Shown: positions 1 to 14,900 of the stretch, piece by piece
Numbering within the stretch: position 1 is the first letter of the stretch
How the letters are laid out: every line of letters begins with the position of its first letter
Assembly (NCBI GenBank): GCA_015179045.1
Contig: WHUZ01000032.1
Span: forward strand, 124,001 to 188,000
DNA: 64,000 nt
From: Kalaharituber pfeilii
Taxonomy: Eukaryota > Ascomycota > Pezizomycetes > Pezizales > Pezizaceae
Direction: 5' to 3'
Notes under the pieces: model-generated
Told to the model about the DNA's origin: nothing
The model's input: only the letters and a program-made list of their open reading frames with translations
Database searches by the model: none
Made by a program: the position numbers and the translations under genes

Positions 1-2250
1 CCGAGACTAGCCCGCTCTAACTAGTGCGCATGGAGCTGCAGAGCTCAAGAAAGCTTAAGGATCTACAGTTTAGCGACCCTGAACGTTACATATTGATGCC
101 TGCTGTGTACTTGTGTTATACCGGTAGAAGTATATATGGGAGGGATAATCTAGGGCCACTAAGTACGACATACTATAGGTTCTCCTGTGTAGCGCAAACG
201 ACTTACAAAATGCGTAGCAGCATGCGAACAATCTCATTACCTCGTCAGTGGGAGGTTTGGTATCATCGTCAATCTTTCTCACATCAAGAAGTGGAGAACA
301 ATTGAACGCTATACTGATTATGCAGCAGTGCCGTAGAGGTACTTTACCGAAAAAAACGCCTTTTCTATATCCCAGTTGAATTATGTGAATCTGGGCTGGC
401 TAGCGCGAGCTGCAAGCGCCCTATTTGGGTGGATGGCTAATGTACAATTCATGTTAAATTCAGCTTCAAAAGGTTCGAAGCACTCGATGTCAAGGTTACC
501 TCGAATCTGTCAAACTTCAGACACCCCTTTGAACGACGCCCACTACACAGAGGAAGGTGCAGAAACGGCTTTCTACAACCGAGACTTTTGATATGAGCTA
601 CCCTAGTCATATGTGTGATGTCTGTTGGTACCAAAGTCGACTTATATATCAGGTAGTTGATACATAGTGCAGAATTCTTGTGGCAATTAACTGTCCAAGT
701 GTGGCGCCATAGTTGTAGAGAGAACGAAGATGCACCTACGGAAATAATATTTACCTGCTCAGACTGAAGGTTCTCATGGTACCTTCTACATATGATGTCT
801 TGCTAAAGTAAAGTTTTGTGTGCCTTGTATAGGCATGCGTGCGGGAATGCATTGTACAGGTGTGGTACAAGTACTAATAAATATTGCCCACTGGAGCTCA
901 TAGCGAGGATTTCTTTGATTGATATTAAAATTGGTGATCCACGAAAACTTTGAACTTTCTAGTGCTCATTATCACAACCTCTTAATATCAAGTGGCTTTC
1001 GTAAGCATAAAACGAGCTCGGCTCTAACTTCGTTAACTATCAATCGGTGGAGTGGGATAGAGCGGGTCCTTAGTCCCTGAGTTGCTCAACTTGATCGGAA
1101 TGCTACGGTTGTGGCTCGTAGACGTCTTGAAAAGTTGAGGATGTGATAGCATGTGAAGAAAACCAACAGCTCGGTAGCACATTGGTTTTAGGGAGCCCTT
1201 GCAAAGCTGCCTCAATAAACGGGAGATCAAATCCGTTGGATAGAAATTGTACTTCTGAGGGTAGGAATGTCGATCTTCCTTTCACAAGAATCTGTCGTGT
1301 TCTGCAACGTACCTTAGCTGAACGAACGCGCAGCTTAAGCTCTGACTATGACGTTACTAAGGCTGACTACACCGAAGCGTTATGCAATATTTTGAACTTC
1401 AGCTCGTATTATCAAATGTGATATTGGCTGATGAAGGTATCCCAAATATTCGTGCTCGCAATGCCGGTGAAGGCTACATTAGAATCAAACGAACAGGACC
1501 CCCGGATAAAGCAAAGCAAGTGATCGTACCTATTACTATCTTACAGATGGCAATAAATGGGATGCATATCATTTCTCTGGCTCAATAGTGGAAGGCGTAT
1601 TACATCATTATGACAGGGACGGAGCAGCAAGCCCCAGGACCATATTAACACCTTTATAGAGTGATATACAGTACTTAGTGCACCTATAGATGCAATATAT
1701 GCTTAATTCGTCGTGCGTCAATGGGCCCAAATTCCTTATCATGTAGGGAAAGTATACCTCTAATGATAGTTATGTTGTAGTCGTTAATTGACGTTCGGTC
1801 TCGGAAACCGCCTGATGGCTATGGATATTACCCTCTGCGACGATTGACACAAGAAATTGACTGCACGACGCAGGACGAGCTATGGAAATGTTATAGCCAA
1901 GAGGAACTTGTAACTCTAGCAAAACTTTCTCAGACTTCTTATATAAAGGGTCTGGAGGAATATATATATTATAGTAGTATTCTCTTTAGGCCTATAGGGA
2001 GTTCTGTCTATAGTGAGCTCCTCTAAATCTAGTACTAGCCCTGTCTATCACAACTTACTGATATACTCTCTTATCTGGTTAGAATATGCGTGTTTCCGTA
2101 TTATTTCCACTGCAGCACCTAACACCCCTACAAGACTTGTACAGGTTCAGAGGGTTGCTCATAGTCTTGCTGGATTATATACAGCTGTCATATGCAGCTA
2201 GTAATTGAGTAGTATTTGCGATTATCCAATCGATCTATGATGTCTACTCG
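1..2250. other. Non-coding, no supported gene
   Basis: Only short open frames occur (under 95 codons), with no recognisable domain, no matching splice structure and no obvious repeat. I see nothing in it beyond unique-looking, moderately AT-rich sequence. Confidence 0.6.
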
Positions 2251-2398
2251 TAATCCGAACATTCAGGGATCTAGACATGGAGCAGGACATCTTATGTGTC
2301 CAAGCTTTACGGTATAGAATCGATACGCTGAGGCTTGTCCAACACCGTGCTATCCATGCCTCGTGGGACGCCTATCCTGATCCCTGAAGTTCGGATAA
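2251..2398. mobile_element. PIF/Harbinger-like MITE, 142 bp
   Basis: The element (2254-2395) starts TCCGAACATTCAGGGATC and ends with its near-perfect complement (GATCCCTGAAGTTCGGA), differing by one extra base. Both ends are flanked by TAA (2251-2253 and 2396-2398). A 3-bp TAA/TTA duplication with short inverted ends is the usual signature of PIF/Harbinger-derived MITEs. There is no coding capacity. The superfamily is inferred from the duplication only. Confidence 0.6.
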
Positions 2399-2910
2399 AT
2401 TCTTTTGTTATGAGATGAAAGCGCAGACAAAACTGCTGTAGCAGTTAGTGGTTGCACATAATCAGGGCCTATCAATCACTTAGAAATTTTAGGGATGCAA
2501 TTAGTACACCTTAGAGTTCAAATGTCACCGCTCATTAGGCTGACTCTGGGTTTACATTCACCACATGGGAACAGTATATTGTATGCATAGATACCGTCAT
2601 ATATACCTGAATTATGTAATTGGTAGCATACATCATCACGTACTAGTGAGAGTATGTAGTAACGAGGAACCAGCAGCTTAACATACGTTTCAATGTGTGT
2701 TGTGTTTATTACCTTCCGGAATTTACTGTTCTGAACAGGCCTAACGTCTTATAAATGTCTACCACTAGCTCAAGCCTACAGTGTTGAATATTATTATATA
2801 TTGATTAAAAAGAATCAAGGAACTGTGTCTCCCAAAGAGTAGATTCACGACTTCAGCTGGTGCTATGACCACAAGTCTGCGCAAAACGCATGAATGGCAT
2901 ACTGTAGATG
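2399..2910. other. Non-coding, nothing recognised
   Basis: No gene, repeat array or RNA feature could be supported here. Confidence 0.5.
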
Positions 2911-2977
2911 TTTTTTTTTTTGTTTTTTTTTTTTTGTTCACATAACCCCGCATACAAGCTACAAGCCTATGGCAGGG
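2911..2977 (-). mobile_element. Short LINE-type tail, hairpin subfamily B
   Basis: Read on the minus strand, the copy begins CCCTGCCATAGG, folds into a hairpin and ends in GGTTATGTGAAC followed by an A-rich tail (T-tract at 2911-2935 on plus). The outer stem is CCCTGC/GCGGGG. The inner stem is GGCT/AGCT, which pairs through a G-U wobble where other copies have GGCT/AGCC. No convincing target duplication is visible, so this is probably an old copy. Confidence 0.65.
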
Positions 2978-5900
2978 ACCTCTATGATGTTCTCTAATTG
3001 CTCTACCAGCTTTTTGTGGAGACAACATCCATCTCACTGAGTTGATTTCTAGGATGGACCACTAAATGTCTTGAGTGTTCTCCGGCATTATAGGTTCAAA
3101 TCTATGCTGGCTACGGCCTTCCAGACTAACTCCCCAATATTGTCTCGGAGTGGTGCAAGTACTAGTTTTACTCCAGGTAATGTGCCAGCAGATATCTGGC
3201 ACCCTGCTCATTTTCTAACCTAACCGCTCCTCGACTATGTTAATATCACCGTAGGATGAGCCTCCTCATCCACAAACGGCTCCAGAATTCTTTTAGTCGG
3301 TTGCGTGCATGCATATAAATGCAAAGCTAACGGTGGGTTTTCTGCAAGCCTAAGGTTTACTGATAAGATAGCAACAACAAACTCAATAGCGTCTGTCCAG
3401 TTAGTGTTCCTTTCATTATTGGTTTTTTTTTCAATAATTAGGCCGACTAGGACTTGTGTTCGTGTGGCATTCTTCAATTTCGAAGACATGGGGACTGGTT
3501 CTGCAATATCCTATTGTCTTATAGCTTCATAGCCTTGATTAGGAACAACATGGCCTGATTATGATGTCGACATCAGAGATGCTCAGCCTATTGTAAAGTA
3601 TCACTCAAATGGCCACTGCCGCTTAAATCACCTGTTGACGGATATAACATGGAGTGCATCGCTCGGTACGGCATATTACACCAAGAGCTAGCTCAGAGTG
3701 CACGTGAAGAAGAAACTTGAGTTGATGGCTGGAAATTCTGTCAAATTCATGTGATGTATTGGCAAGCTCAGTATGTGCCTATAACTACCGGCATAGGGAC
3801 GTTAGACTACCGGCGTCAAGTAATTATCTTAGTCCTGCTGTTGTGCTCAGACTTGGTAACACTCCATATCTAGATGGTGAGACTTCAATACCTTTATTGA
3901 CGTCGAATCTGCGTCTACACGTATGTTGACTCACTATCTCATAATTTACGGTCATATTTAGGAGTCGTAAGTAAACCATATGGTGATAGTTCATAACAAG
4001 GAACAAAATAGCCACGACGGTCCAGCATTTTAAGTTCTGAATTGTGGTTGGTAGAAATAGCAAGAGGTGATACCCAAGTAGGGGTAAGCATCATTCGTGC
4101 CAAGTTGTTGATATCGTCTTTACTGTCACTTGCTTTCACGAGTCATTATCAATGTTATTTTACTCACCAGGAGGCTCTCATTCCATTGACCCTAACTGCG
4201 TCTGTTATTAACGAGGGTTTCAAGAATTATGCATACTACTGAACACGCTCCCCAATCGCATGAGGTTTACTTGTTGGATGAGCATTGAAACATGCTCAAA
4301 TAGAAATTTATCACCACGAGCAGCCAATTCAAAATTTCATTCCAAAGTGAGTATTGTACAGAAGCTGCTGCCGGAAATACTGACGTATGCCGGTAATACT
4401 GATATATGATCAATCAGACGCGCAGAAACATAACCAATCTCTATACTTCGGTATCTAGGACCGGAGTGCCTTAGAAAACGAAGGATGTTTGACTATACCT
4501 AATTGAGGTCGATCGTAATGACTGGCAAGTAAGCTGCTATTTGGCAACCAGGAACATTATGTTAACTTAGTTATATTTGTCTTGCTGCCATGACCAGCCA
4601 TTTATTTGGTGTTTGTCGGTTGCCCAAAGCCGTGCAGGCCTTTTACCTTCTGGGCAGGCTCTGAGCTCGAGCTATTGGGATAAATCATTGACGCTGCGTG
4701 GTGTACCAGACTTTGTCTGTAAAATCAGTATCTATTAGAAGTAGTATCAAGTACCCAGTGATGTATACATCGTACTCAGCAACACCCACCACCACCACTC
4801 CATCACCACCATACCCTACCTAAAACAAAGCGGCATGTTGCATCCGCAGCCTGCTGAAGCAGTGCCCTGATGGGTGTCGTGTATGATGTGGCCAGCGACT
4901 GACCAAAACGGAACAGAGACGGGTACCAGCAGTTTTCCTAGAATAGTTTCTTAGCTATTAATTAGCATCCTGTGAATACTGTGGGGGCCACACTAGTTCC
5001 TGGGTTACAGCCTGGCATGTCCACGTGAACAAAGCCTGTCGTCGGCGACGAACAACCTTGCCCACCCCCGCAAAGTAATGCAGCCGCGGGCGGGTCGGAG
5101 GCTATGCATGAAGTGTAAGCAAGGGTAATATCAAGATGCGGTATCATCTCCAATGTCGCACTTGCTGCGAATCGGCGTTAACCCCATATACACATTTGAG
5201 CCTCCATGCGCCAATCCCTCTGACCAAATTAGATATGAGCAGTCCCTTTACTTTGGAAATCAGAACATAATTCTAACTAATGTTGTCGTACCCCTGCCCG
5301 CGGCTGTGAGCCCTTCAAAGTCTGCGAATTTATACCAGAAAAAAACATCACCTCGACCTTATTGTGACCTTCTATCCATATTCTGAGCATAAATGATTGA
5401 AACCCGATGAGGGTAATGGTAATGCTTTGCTATCAGTCTTGGATATAGTATTTTGCCCCCTGACGTTCTAAATTTTCAGGCAAGCGTATGAAAGTGAGCT
5501 CGTTGGGATTCTTAGAATTAGTGCAATGAATCGGACTAACTTTTACAGCGACTCTTCCCTCACCTTTTCGCCCCTTCCGTAATACATATACATGCTCAGT
5601 GCTGGATGAAAATCAACCCGTCCAGTCGGCAATGATATCGATATTCTGCTTGGCATTGATAACAATTGGTTGTATTCGTTTAAGATTAGGACTAGCGCAT
5701 TGTCACATATCTCAAAATTTAAAACTTCTACCACACCACTAAGGGCTTAACTACGATAATTCCGTGCATTCAGATCATCTCCCGTTGCAAATAGAACAAC
5801 CTTGTTATCAGGTATTGACAACACGCGACTGCATGCGGACAAGTAGGTAAACTCGCATGTCTTGAGTTGCGTTGAGCTTTCGGTTTATGCTACGGATCGC

Positions 5901-8900
5901 GCAGATTTAATGCTTACATTATTGTTGCAAGTGGGTCTGGAGGTGACAGTTGATAAAACATGCTACAGCTATCGCCTATTCAGACAGCTCGAGACTGTGC
6001 AATTGTTATCTTTACTTATTTTGATCACCGCCATGCGAGGCACTTGCTTCCGTGGAGACGTTATGCAGCCGGTAGACTATCTGGAGAACTAGAAAGCCTC
6101 GCGCTGATATTTAGATCTGGGGTTGATCGACAGAGACTTCTTGTCGATTGTGCGACAGCATTTAGTGCCCCAAAACAACTTGCTAACATATCAAAAAACT
6201 CTTCCACATTAAACCAGTGGCCCGATAATGATCAATGACACTGAGGATGTGTTTCTTTTGATCATTATATACATAGTTATTTTTTTCGCGAAATTTTAAT
6301 TTCCTTTACTTTTCAGTTTCAGTTTTCTTTTTTGCGCCGAGCGCTGCTGGGGTGCAGATATCCACTGCAGAACAATGTTAACCCTGCTCCCAATGCATTT
6401 TGTCCCTTGCCGTCAATTTATTCATGACGTGATTATGCATGTGCACATAGCAAGGGAACAAGGATATCAGTAAGGATTCTACCAGTAGTAAGCTCGTGGT
6501 CAATCATTTAGGATCCCAGCCTTGAGCAGTTCCGACACTCCTCTTTCTGGTCCTCTGAGAAGGATGAACTTCAGTGGGACATACCATTGCTACCAGTTGA
6601 GCTTTAGCACTAGCTGGCGAGTGTTATTATATTGATATCACATGGATCAGACTGAACGTGCACGGTTTTTCTCAAGAATAGTGAGCTACTGTTAAGTTTC
6701 CAACAGCTGGATCCCAAAGAAGGGTCCTCGACATCTCCGAACGTCGTGTTAGGGTTTGGTACCTATCAGTACCTTGCTGTACTGTCGTGTAAGATCGCCA
6801 ATAACGACGCAGGTCATGCAATCTCAGGGTGCTGTCCAATAAAGTTATCGATAGTTTGAACTGGAACATTGATGCATTTAGGTGCTCTCATTATGGCACG
6901 TGCTTGCACTGGTACTGTATATGTATCCTGTCAGCGAGAATCGTGGGTCGTAGGGACAATTAACCCAAAATTGAATGACAAATTTGCCTTTGGTTATGGC
7001 GACAACTAGGCGACTGTTCATCATGGAGCCCTTCAAATAACGGGAGAATCCTAACCATATTTCGTTGCACACTGATTCACGTTCGCCCGGTGTTTACAGT
7101 ACTCTACATGAGCGTTATAGGAGTGTGCAATCTCCTGCCAGGGATGCCTTGTCCATATTGCTCCCACGATCTTGGCTGCCGGTAGTTGTACGGAGTAGTA
7201 CTCGTAGCCAGCATGTTTTGACAGTTTTGTGGGGGATTGGCAAACCTTTGCTCTTCAAGGTCTAGTAGCGTCAACCTGGTGCAGACCGTGGAGCCTTGCG
7301 TATGCAGAACCGGAGCAGCAAGGCCAATAAACTTCAGAGAATTCATCAGGAATATTGTCGCTTTGCATATGAAGAAAGGTGGTCTTCTCTGTATCAACTT
7401 AAACCCGAATTGAGGAAATGATCTGGGCGCTTTTCGCTTTATTGGAGAAAATTACTGATGTAGAGCAGTCTGGACATGCATCTTTCCTATGTCAACTTCG
7501 TTTCGAGACAGAACGCGATAAGGATGGGCGCTGCTGTGAAAAGATTGCTGCTCAGGTAGGAAAAGCAATTAAAGGACAGTGTAGAGTCACCATATTCCCG
7601 CGGGGTGAAATTTGTATTGAATCTAGCCTCGTGACTATACTGAATCCATTGTATTCACAGCATGCATCCATCCTGACTGGATCAAGCTGCTGCATAGGCC
7701 AGTTTCTGTCCATCAACTTGCATTTCAGCATACATCATATCCTGTTGTCAATTGTGAGATACAAGTTTGAGGTGTCTGACCAAAATTCTCGACTGCAGTA
7801 ATCGTAGTTGAAACTTAAGTCAGGCTCCATTCAATCACTCTAGCCAGCGTACCTAGGGCATATGTTGTTGTACCCATGCATTTGAAAGGCTCACAAGGAT
7901 GTATCTTACACGTTGCATGGGATTGCAAGAAAGTCAGTGATGACGCATCTGCAAAAGCTCTGAAATACTTGTTCTATGGCGCCGCATATGAGGTGAGGAC
8001 ATAGAGTACGAAGTTACACCCAGAAAGAACGGGAAACACTGCATGATCGCTGTGTTTATTTTCCAAAACAATAACCTTAGATGCTCCAGTACCCTTCCCC
8101 AGCAGGCAGATTCTTAATACGCCCGGTCCCGTTTTATTGTCCTTAATATGCCTTAGTGAGAACACGTTCTATTAGGTTTTATGGTATCATCCGAGCTATC
8201 TGTAGACGTGGACGTACCGCGATGCTCACAAGCATCAAGCACGTGGGGAAGCCAAAAGAGGCCTCAAGGGGGGCACTGGTTACTAGGGTGATAATTCCGA
8301 AACACTACCCTCCATGCCATAGTGTGATTTCAAGAAATGGGCTGGCAGAACCAGGCGTTCGGGGCGCCTTCATAGTTACATGGCAGCGCGGGTTCCAGAT
8401 GCATGACCGCAATGGCCAATAGGGAAGATATTGCTGGACTGGTATTGATTAGAGGAACTTCATTGCCAGCTCGTCGTACATACATTCATGCAAGTGGATG
8501 TGGGGACTCACGCAACACAATGTCCTCTTCCCTGATTCCTTTGGTAGTTCATAATTTAGTGGTGAAATTCACTCCTGAAAGTAGATTTCCTTCACTAAGA
8601 GAAAGCTGGGGCTGGATGTGCTAGCCTGAGGCTAACGCAGGGTTGGTGAATAGCATCTACCTAATTGAAGCTACTGGCATTCTTTCATTCTTCGTTTCCG
8701 TTCACAAGGTAACACCCCGTTTCTGGGACAAGTGATATCTACTCGTTGCTTTGTACTACTCCACTTTGAAATCCCACCCCAGCTTGCATCCATTCGATCC
8801 AGCCATATCCGTGGCATCCGCCTTGTGGAGCTTTCATGACACTTGAACACATTGATCCTCAGTAGCTGGTGAAAACGACAGATTACTATGTAGATTTCAC

Positions 8901-11900
8901 AGCCAGCGTATACGATCCTCTGGGTTTCCTTCTGAAGAAGCAAAGTGAGCGGTCTGGTAATCAACGTCAGATGGAGCAGTCATTAAACCTCGGCGTATTA
9001 GACACTATGGAGCTGTAGCTTAGCGTTTGCGAATGCTTGAGTATTGTGTTCAGCATTTCGTAGTTATACGGAAGTTCCTATCACGAGTGTCTACCAGACT
9101 AATGTCGTGAATGCAAGTTGCAGAGAAGCGTACCCACATATGATCTATAGAAGTACTTTCAATTTGCCACTATGGGACTCAAATCCTCATGAAATATCCA
9201 GGAATTCACCATCTCTGGGTTTAAAGATAACTAGTTATGTCGCTGAGTGTGGGCACGAAAATGTAGTGCAAGTGAATGCAAAATGATGGAATTGTGACTT
9301 TCATTTGATTTTCTTTTTTCTTTAGCCTGACATGCCGGTTTGTCCAGCGTTCTCTTTTCTTTTTACACCTCATCGTTGATATTCTTTCTTACTTTCCTTA
9401 GTTGTTTTATCTTTTGAGATTATCAATGTAGATTGGAGAAATGGTTGCCTCATAAGCAACTCTCCACGCTATCGCCATGTCGGATCCTAGTAACTCCGGA
9501 TACTTACATTCATGTTAGATTGTCATATTATGCTAATAAATAACGGCCAGTGTTATGACAACCTTCCTGGACAGTTTTCCAGTGTTCTCGAAGCTATCTA
9601 TCGATCTTCTCCAGTCTGGTCCTACCCCAGAAATGCATGTTTATTGCATCATCCGTGAAAAATACATCTCCCTGCACCAGGGGTTTCTGCTGGGCCATGC
9701 GCCCCAGGCAGTGGTTCATGTGCTAACGTTTCTTATGCACTGACCTTTGTTGGCTTCAAAACCCTCTTACTGGATAGCAAATAGATAGTTATAGTAACTT
9801 AACACAATTATGTGCGCAAAGTATGTAATGCTAAGCTTGTTTCTTGTTGTATAGAGGGGCACCCGGGATCCAATCTACTCTATTTACCTACTCTATTTAC
9901 TTCGCCACTGCAGTATGTAACAAGATGCAACCTGTGCTGCCCATCGTTCACTAGTTTCATGAAGGGTAATCTTGAATTATGGGCATGAGTACTATTCATT
10001 TCACATCCTTACTGTAGGTAATGTTTGAAGCAGGAATCTGGCTTCAGTGAACTTTTGCATACAGCTGCCATCAGCACACGCAAAGGTTTATATCTGTCTG
10101 AGTAAGTCCGACACTTGGGGACATCATCAAGATTGTGCGAAATTGTTGTTGGTGTTCCTACAACTGCACTAACTTAGCAACAGCAGCTGAGCAAAAACGA
10201 TATTTCTGAAGGCCACAGGACACAAAGGAAGCTAGGGACGAAAACTTCTATGCAGCACGTAAGGCTTGGGTCAGATATAAGAATAAGAATAAGAAATCAC
10301 AGGAAAAGATATCCACTACTAACTAGACTAATGCTTCTCCCATACCTAATTGGATAGAAACTATGGCATCATCACAAACGGTAGGTTATGTACAAGGCCC
10401 GTAGCAAGACGATGATATTCCTAGTACAATACCCATCTTGTACTTTACGGTTCTTGACACCAGCTTCTTGGGTAAATTTAGCGCATACTTCACTTTGGAA
10501 TAGTGAGCCGAGCTCGCGGCTCATGGACTTGGTGGATCTGCGCCAGGCTTTGCTAGCTATGAATTCGAAATTCAATAGCCCGAAACTGGCCATGGGACCA
10601 GCGCACTGGCGCCATCATTGGGTGACTTGTACCCGCACACATCCCATACTAAGAGGTACTCTACAACAAGATGGCAGGGTCAGAAAAGGCACTAAGAATG
10701 CTGTTAGTAGTGATCCATCTCGTTCCCAAAAACTGCAATCGGATCATAGCAAGGCTGAGTGCCAAGCTTGAGTTTTGGGTGCTCTCTACCCAGGGATGCT
10801 TCAGACTATGGGAGAGTACTTAAGCTGTTGGACAGGTTCAAGTAAAGCATTTAGCACTTCGATGCCTGTATTGGTACAACAGTTATGTGTCTCCATGCGG
10901 CAGCATAGAGTAGAAAAATGTCAGGAGAATTGAAGCCAATCTGATTGTGCCGCTGTGGGAATAAGCTAGCTACGAGGCTACCTTAATTAGCCTCTGTATA
11001 TCCTACCTCTAGCGCACCCTGCGGCGGGCAAGTTGTTATTCCGCAGAGCATCGCTATGGACTGGATACTGCAAACACCCAGTAGTTCGTTTTGCAAGATT
11101 TGCGAAGCAACAGTTTAAAGGTCACTGTACTCTCCTGTACAGTGAAAGGACTTCAGGATATAGTCTCGTAATCAGATGCTGATTATTCAGGATGCATGAA
11201 ATACGGCTGCTGAGTCATAAGCAAGTATAAGTACAGATATGGTAGATGGGGATATGAAGTACTAGTAGTATACTGTTAATATAATATCTGAACTACTTGA
11301 CGGCATAGCACAAACAGAATTCAAATCCGAATGCTGGACGAAGGTACCAGCCACCTGTAGGTATTTACACCGCCCGGACTGGTGGCTGGGCACTTCAACA
11401 TGTAAGTAGAGGAGTAGGTAATGACAAAAAACTCGTATGGGCGCTAGTCCTACCTGCTTCATAGGACGCCATAAGAACTAAGCTAACTATCGTGCCATTA
11501 TTGAAGGAAAAGTTGACCTGGGGTACAGTAGAGGTATGGTTAAATAGGACGAAAGTGAACGCCTGCATGTGATGCGTCCATACTGTACGTTCCCCTGAGG
11601 GCAGGGGTTGACTTCTGTCCTATTACTTCTTGCACTTCGGAGAGGGCTCCAAATATGATCAATCTACCAGAAGTTCGTACATAGTTTGTACTCTGGACTA
11701 CCGAAGGCCAGGGTAAATTTCATATAATCGGACACTTTCGTCTCCTATGGAAAGCCCTATTTTACTTCCTTTGCAAGTGGTTGTATGCTATGCTGGTTGA
11801 GGGGTTGGTGCAACCTGACCAATCTCGTGGCTCGGCTCGCATTTACGTAGTCTACAGGAATACGATCCATCACCATACTCACCTGAATCCCGTTCGCAGT

Positions 11901-14900
11901 CTCATTTGGATTTCCTTTTGTGGATTAATTCGTTCGCCCACCCCACATCTGCAATTGTGCTAGTCTCGCAACCAGCACTTGGGCCACTTCCGCCCGCAAG
12001 GCCTCCAGCTAGGCCCGCTTCGCGAACCCTGAGAAAACTCTACCCAAGATATTAAAAAAAGGGTTCAAGTTGTGACATATATCAGCCCAGGTATCGGTAT
12101 TGCCGATCCGTCATTTTCACGCCCTCAATGGCTAAATCGCTCCGAACTCCCGAAGTGAGCTTCCAAGAACGGGGTGGCCATTTTCCAGTGCAATGGGACG
12201 TATGGGAGCTGGTACCACAATCGCTTATGTGCAGAGTTTTTCTCTATTGGGCTGGCCAGGCAAGGATGACAAAAGCTGCAAGAGACAAGGAAGAAAAAAA
12301 AAAGTCCATGGGACCTGGGGCATATCAATCTTATCAGCTGCGGTACATCTTACCAATTAAAGATGTATGTAGAGTGACATGTGCACGTTCGTTGCGTGGT
12401 GGTATTGGTGCTTGGGTGAATTTGCTCAAATTGACCTACCCATTCTAGTCTCGGCCTGATTCATACATCACTGCTTCAGTGCCTACAAAGTACAAACTGT
12501 TTGATATGAACCACTGTCGGATGTACCGTACGTATATGACTTGTTACGGACTTCTTCCGCTCTCTCAAATCACAAAGGCAGCACAACAGTGGGGGCTGCT
12601 AATTGCTTTCTTAATTTCTTCAGATCAACAAGCCATTCCCTTGCATCAGGCATAATCATCTGACTCCGACACACCGCCCGTTCCCCGCTGCTGCGTGTTT
12701 CGGGTCCCATACAGTTGTTCTTACATCTTACCTTTTTGTACAACAGACAAACCCGAGCAAGCAACTCTCTGTGTGGATAATTGTTTCAATGCTCGGCAAT
12801 TGTTCCGCACTAGAACGGGAGCAATGCCGGTACGAGCAAATTTCAATTCTGCCGCCTCATTTTGGAACAGAAAATTTTTTTCCAAGTTGATCATTGCTTG
12901 TAGATGACCTGGCGGCTCTCTATGCCCTTCAATCCAGTGAACACGTGGGGACAGACAAATACCTGCTTGGTCTCCTTTTTCATCAGATCCTAAGCTTGAA
13001 GATTCAATGTTATTGTGTTACTCGCTCGTAATTTTGTGATAGTAATTCTCTCCCTGGACATTCACTTCCACAAATTTGTTTTTGTTTTTCGTCTTTTGCT
13101 TTTGCACCCCCTTTCCAGATCTGCTCCATTAATCAATCAAAGCATAATTTTGAGTGATGATGTCGTTTGGCATGTCAACTCATGAATTGGGCTCGGATCT
13201 GCAGCCAGCCATCTAGCTGGCTGCAAAACATACTATAGTCTATGTAGGCATGATCCTGGGATGATTATTACATCAATATGCACGTTTACACAATATCTCG
13301 GCGTTGGCCTTCCTTCTTGAGGTTACCATTATCTGTTCGAACGCCATCATCATTATCATCATCCCATTGAAGGAGCAGTTATTTGTTGGCATTGATTCCA
13401 CAGTAGCTATAGCATCACTCCAGTGGCTTGATCGAAAACGCGTATGAAGACTGAACTTTATTCTGGAAATGTTCATGTTAAGTTCTTTGTGGGATCTTCG
13501 ATTTCCCCACAATTCTTAGCGTGCATGCACATACTAAGTATGTAGGCGTTGAAATTGACGAAGTTGCGTTTTGAAATTTTCAAGAGGCGTCCGTGGAAGA
13601 AGTAAGGGCTAGTATCCCATATGGCTTGCGTGGGGCGCTTGCTACTTGAGGGAAGTGCTTTCCCCCCTTCTCCACCCGACACACGCCACCTGCAGTCCAC
13701 CATCACCATACACCTAGTAGAGTAAGTAATGTACATGCAACGTGCGCATGACATGTACTAGCCTACAAATGCCATGGGAAGACAGAGACATTGACCTACC
13801 TAGACGCTACACACACATACATTAGTGTATTTTATTACTTGGGAATGTATGCTATCCAATCAACCTTTTCGACGGTCCCTTTCTCCGCTTTCATCTGAAC
13901 TCAGTGCTCTCCAATTGATCTTTGAAGACATAATGTAGTGCGCAATTAAGACAGAGCAAACTCACAATTCGACCTGTTGTCTGGTGGCCCCTCCTAACTA
14001 GAACTTCAATCATGATGCCACCATCACCAAAACTGATCCCAGCAACCCCCCCTCTCCCGTAAATATCTAAGCTACTCATGTAAGCTCCCCTCGCGCAGGG
14101 CCAAAATTTATCGCTATATCTCGATGTATCTACGCCTGTCTGGCGGTAAAGTCGAAGTAATGGTTGGGTACCCAGTTACAATATTTGGGATGGGATGGTT
14201 ATTGGTGTACTACGAAGTTTGGCTGTTGAAATTGCGAATATGGGAGGATTGCGTTCTTTCCTTTGTTTCCTCGGTACCGGCGCCGTAGTTTACGAACAGG
14301 ATGGCATGCGATAATGGGAAAGGGAATGCACTTCATGTGAGGTCGTCGTTGGAATGTAGTTATTTTGTTCTTGAGTGAGAATGGGTATTCCTACAGTATG
14401 CTTTCTCTCCGCAAATAAATATTCATTATCAACTGCTTTCATATTACGTCACATCGCAAATCCAGCGGGGGCGGTTACCAAGTATAGATGTGTTAATTGC
14501 AACCTTAAGGAAAGTCCAACACACGGTCATATATTGATTTCTTTATTTTGCAGACTGTTTCTTGTTGATAACGAATCGGGTGTCTTTTTGTAGTCTCTCA
14601 TGATTAAAAGTTTGTTCAAAGATGCTAATGTGGTCAAGATGGAATATGAGCTAGCTGCTTGCCAATTGTCAAACATTCACATTCATCGTACTTGCATCTA
14701 CATGGATCTAATATGCTTCTGCACATTCTCCACCAAGTTGACATACTTTAATTCCAAGGACAAATAGGTGAGGCGGTTCATGCCTTTCAGCGTTTTTCCT
14801 TGAGTTGATGGTGGGAGGTCCGGTCACGTGGGTAGTGTTGTGCATGCTCTCCTTTACATAAAATGAGGCTTTCACTCTTCACCAGCCAATCCATGTTGTC

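Noticed and set aside
3060..3115. tRNA-like GGTTCAAATC string
   Set aside because: The T-loop-like motif has no matching acceptor, D or anticodon stems around it.
7418..7801. 127-codon open frame in the desert
   Set aside because: No motif, no splice context and no neighbours; treated as chance.
10388..10771. 127-codon open frame
   Set aside because: No domain, poor composition and a competing antisense frame. Length is within chance for this composition.
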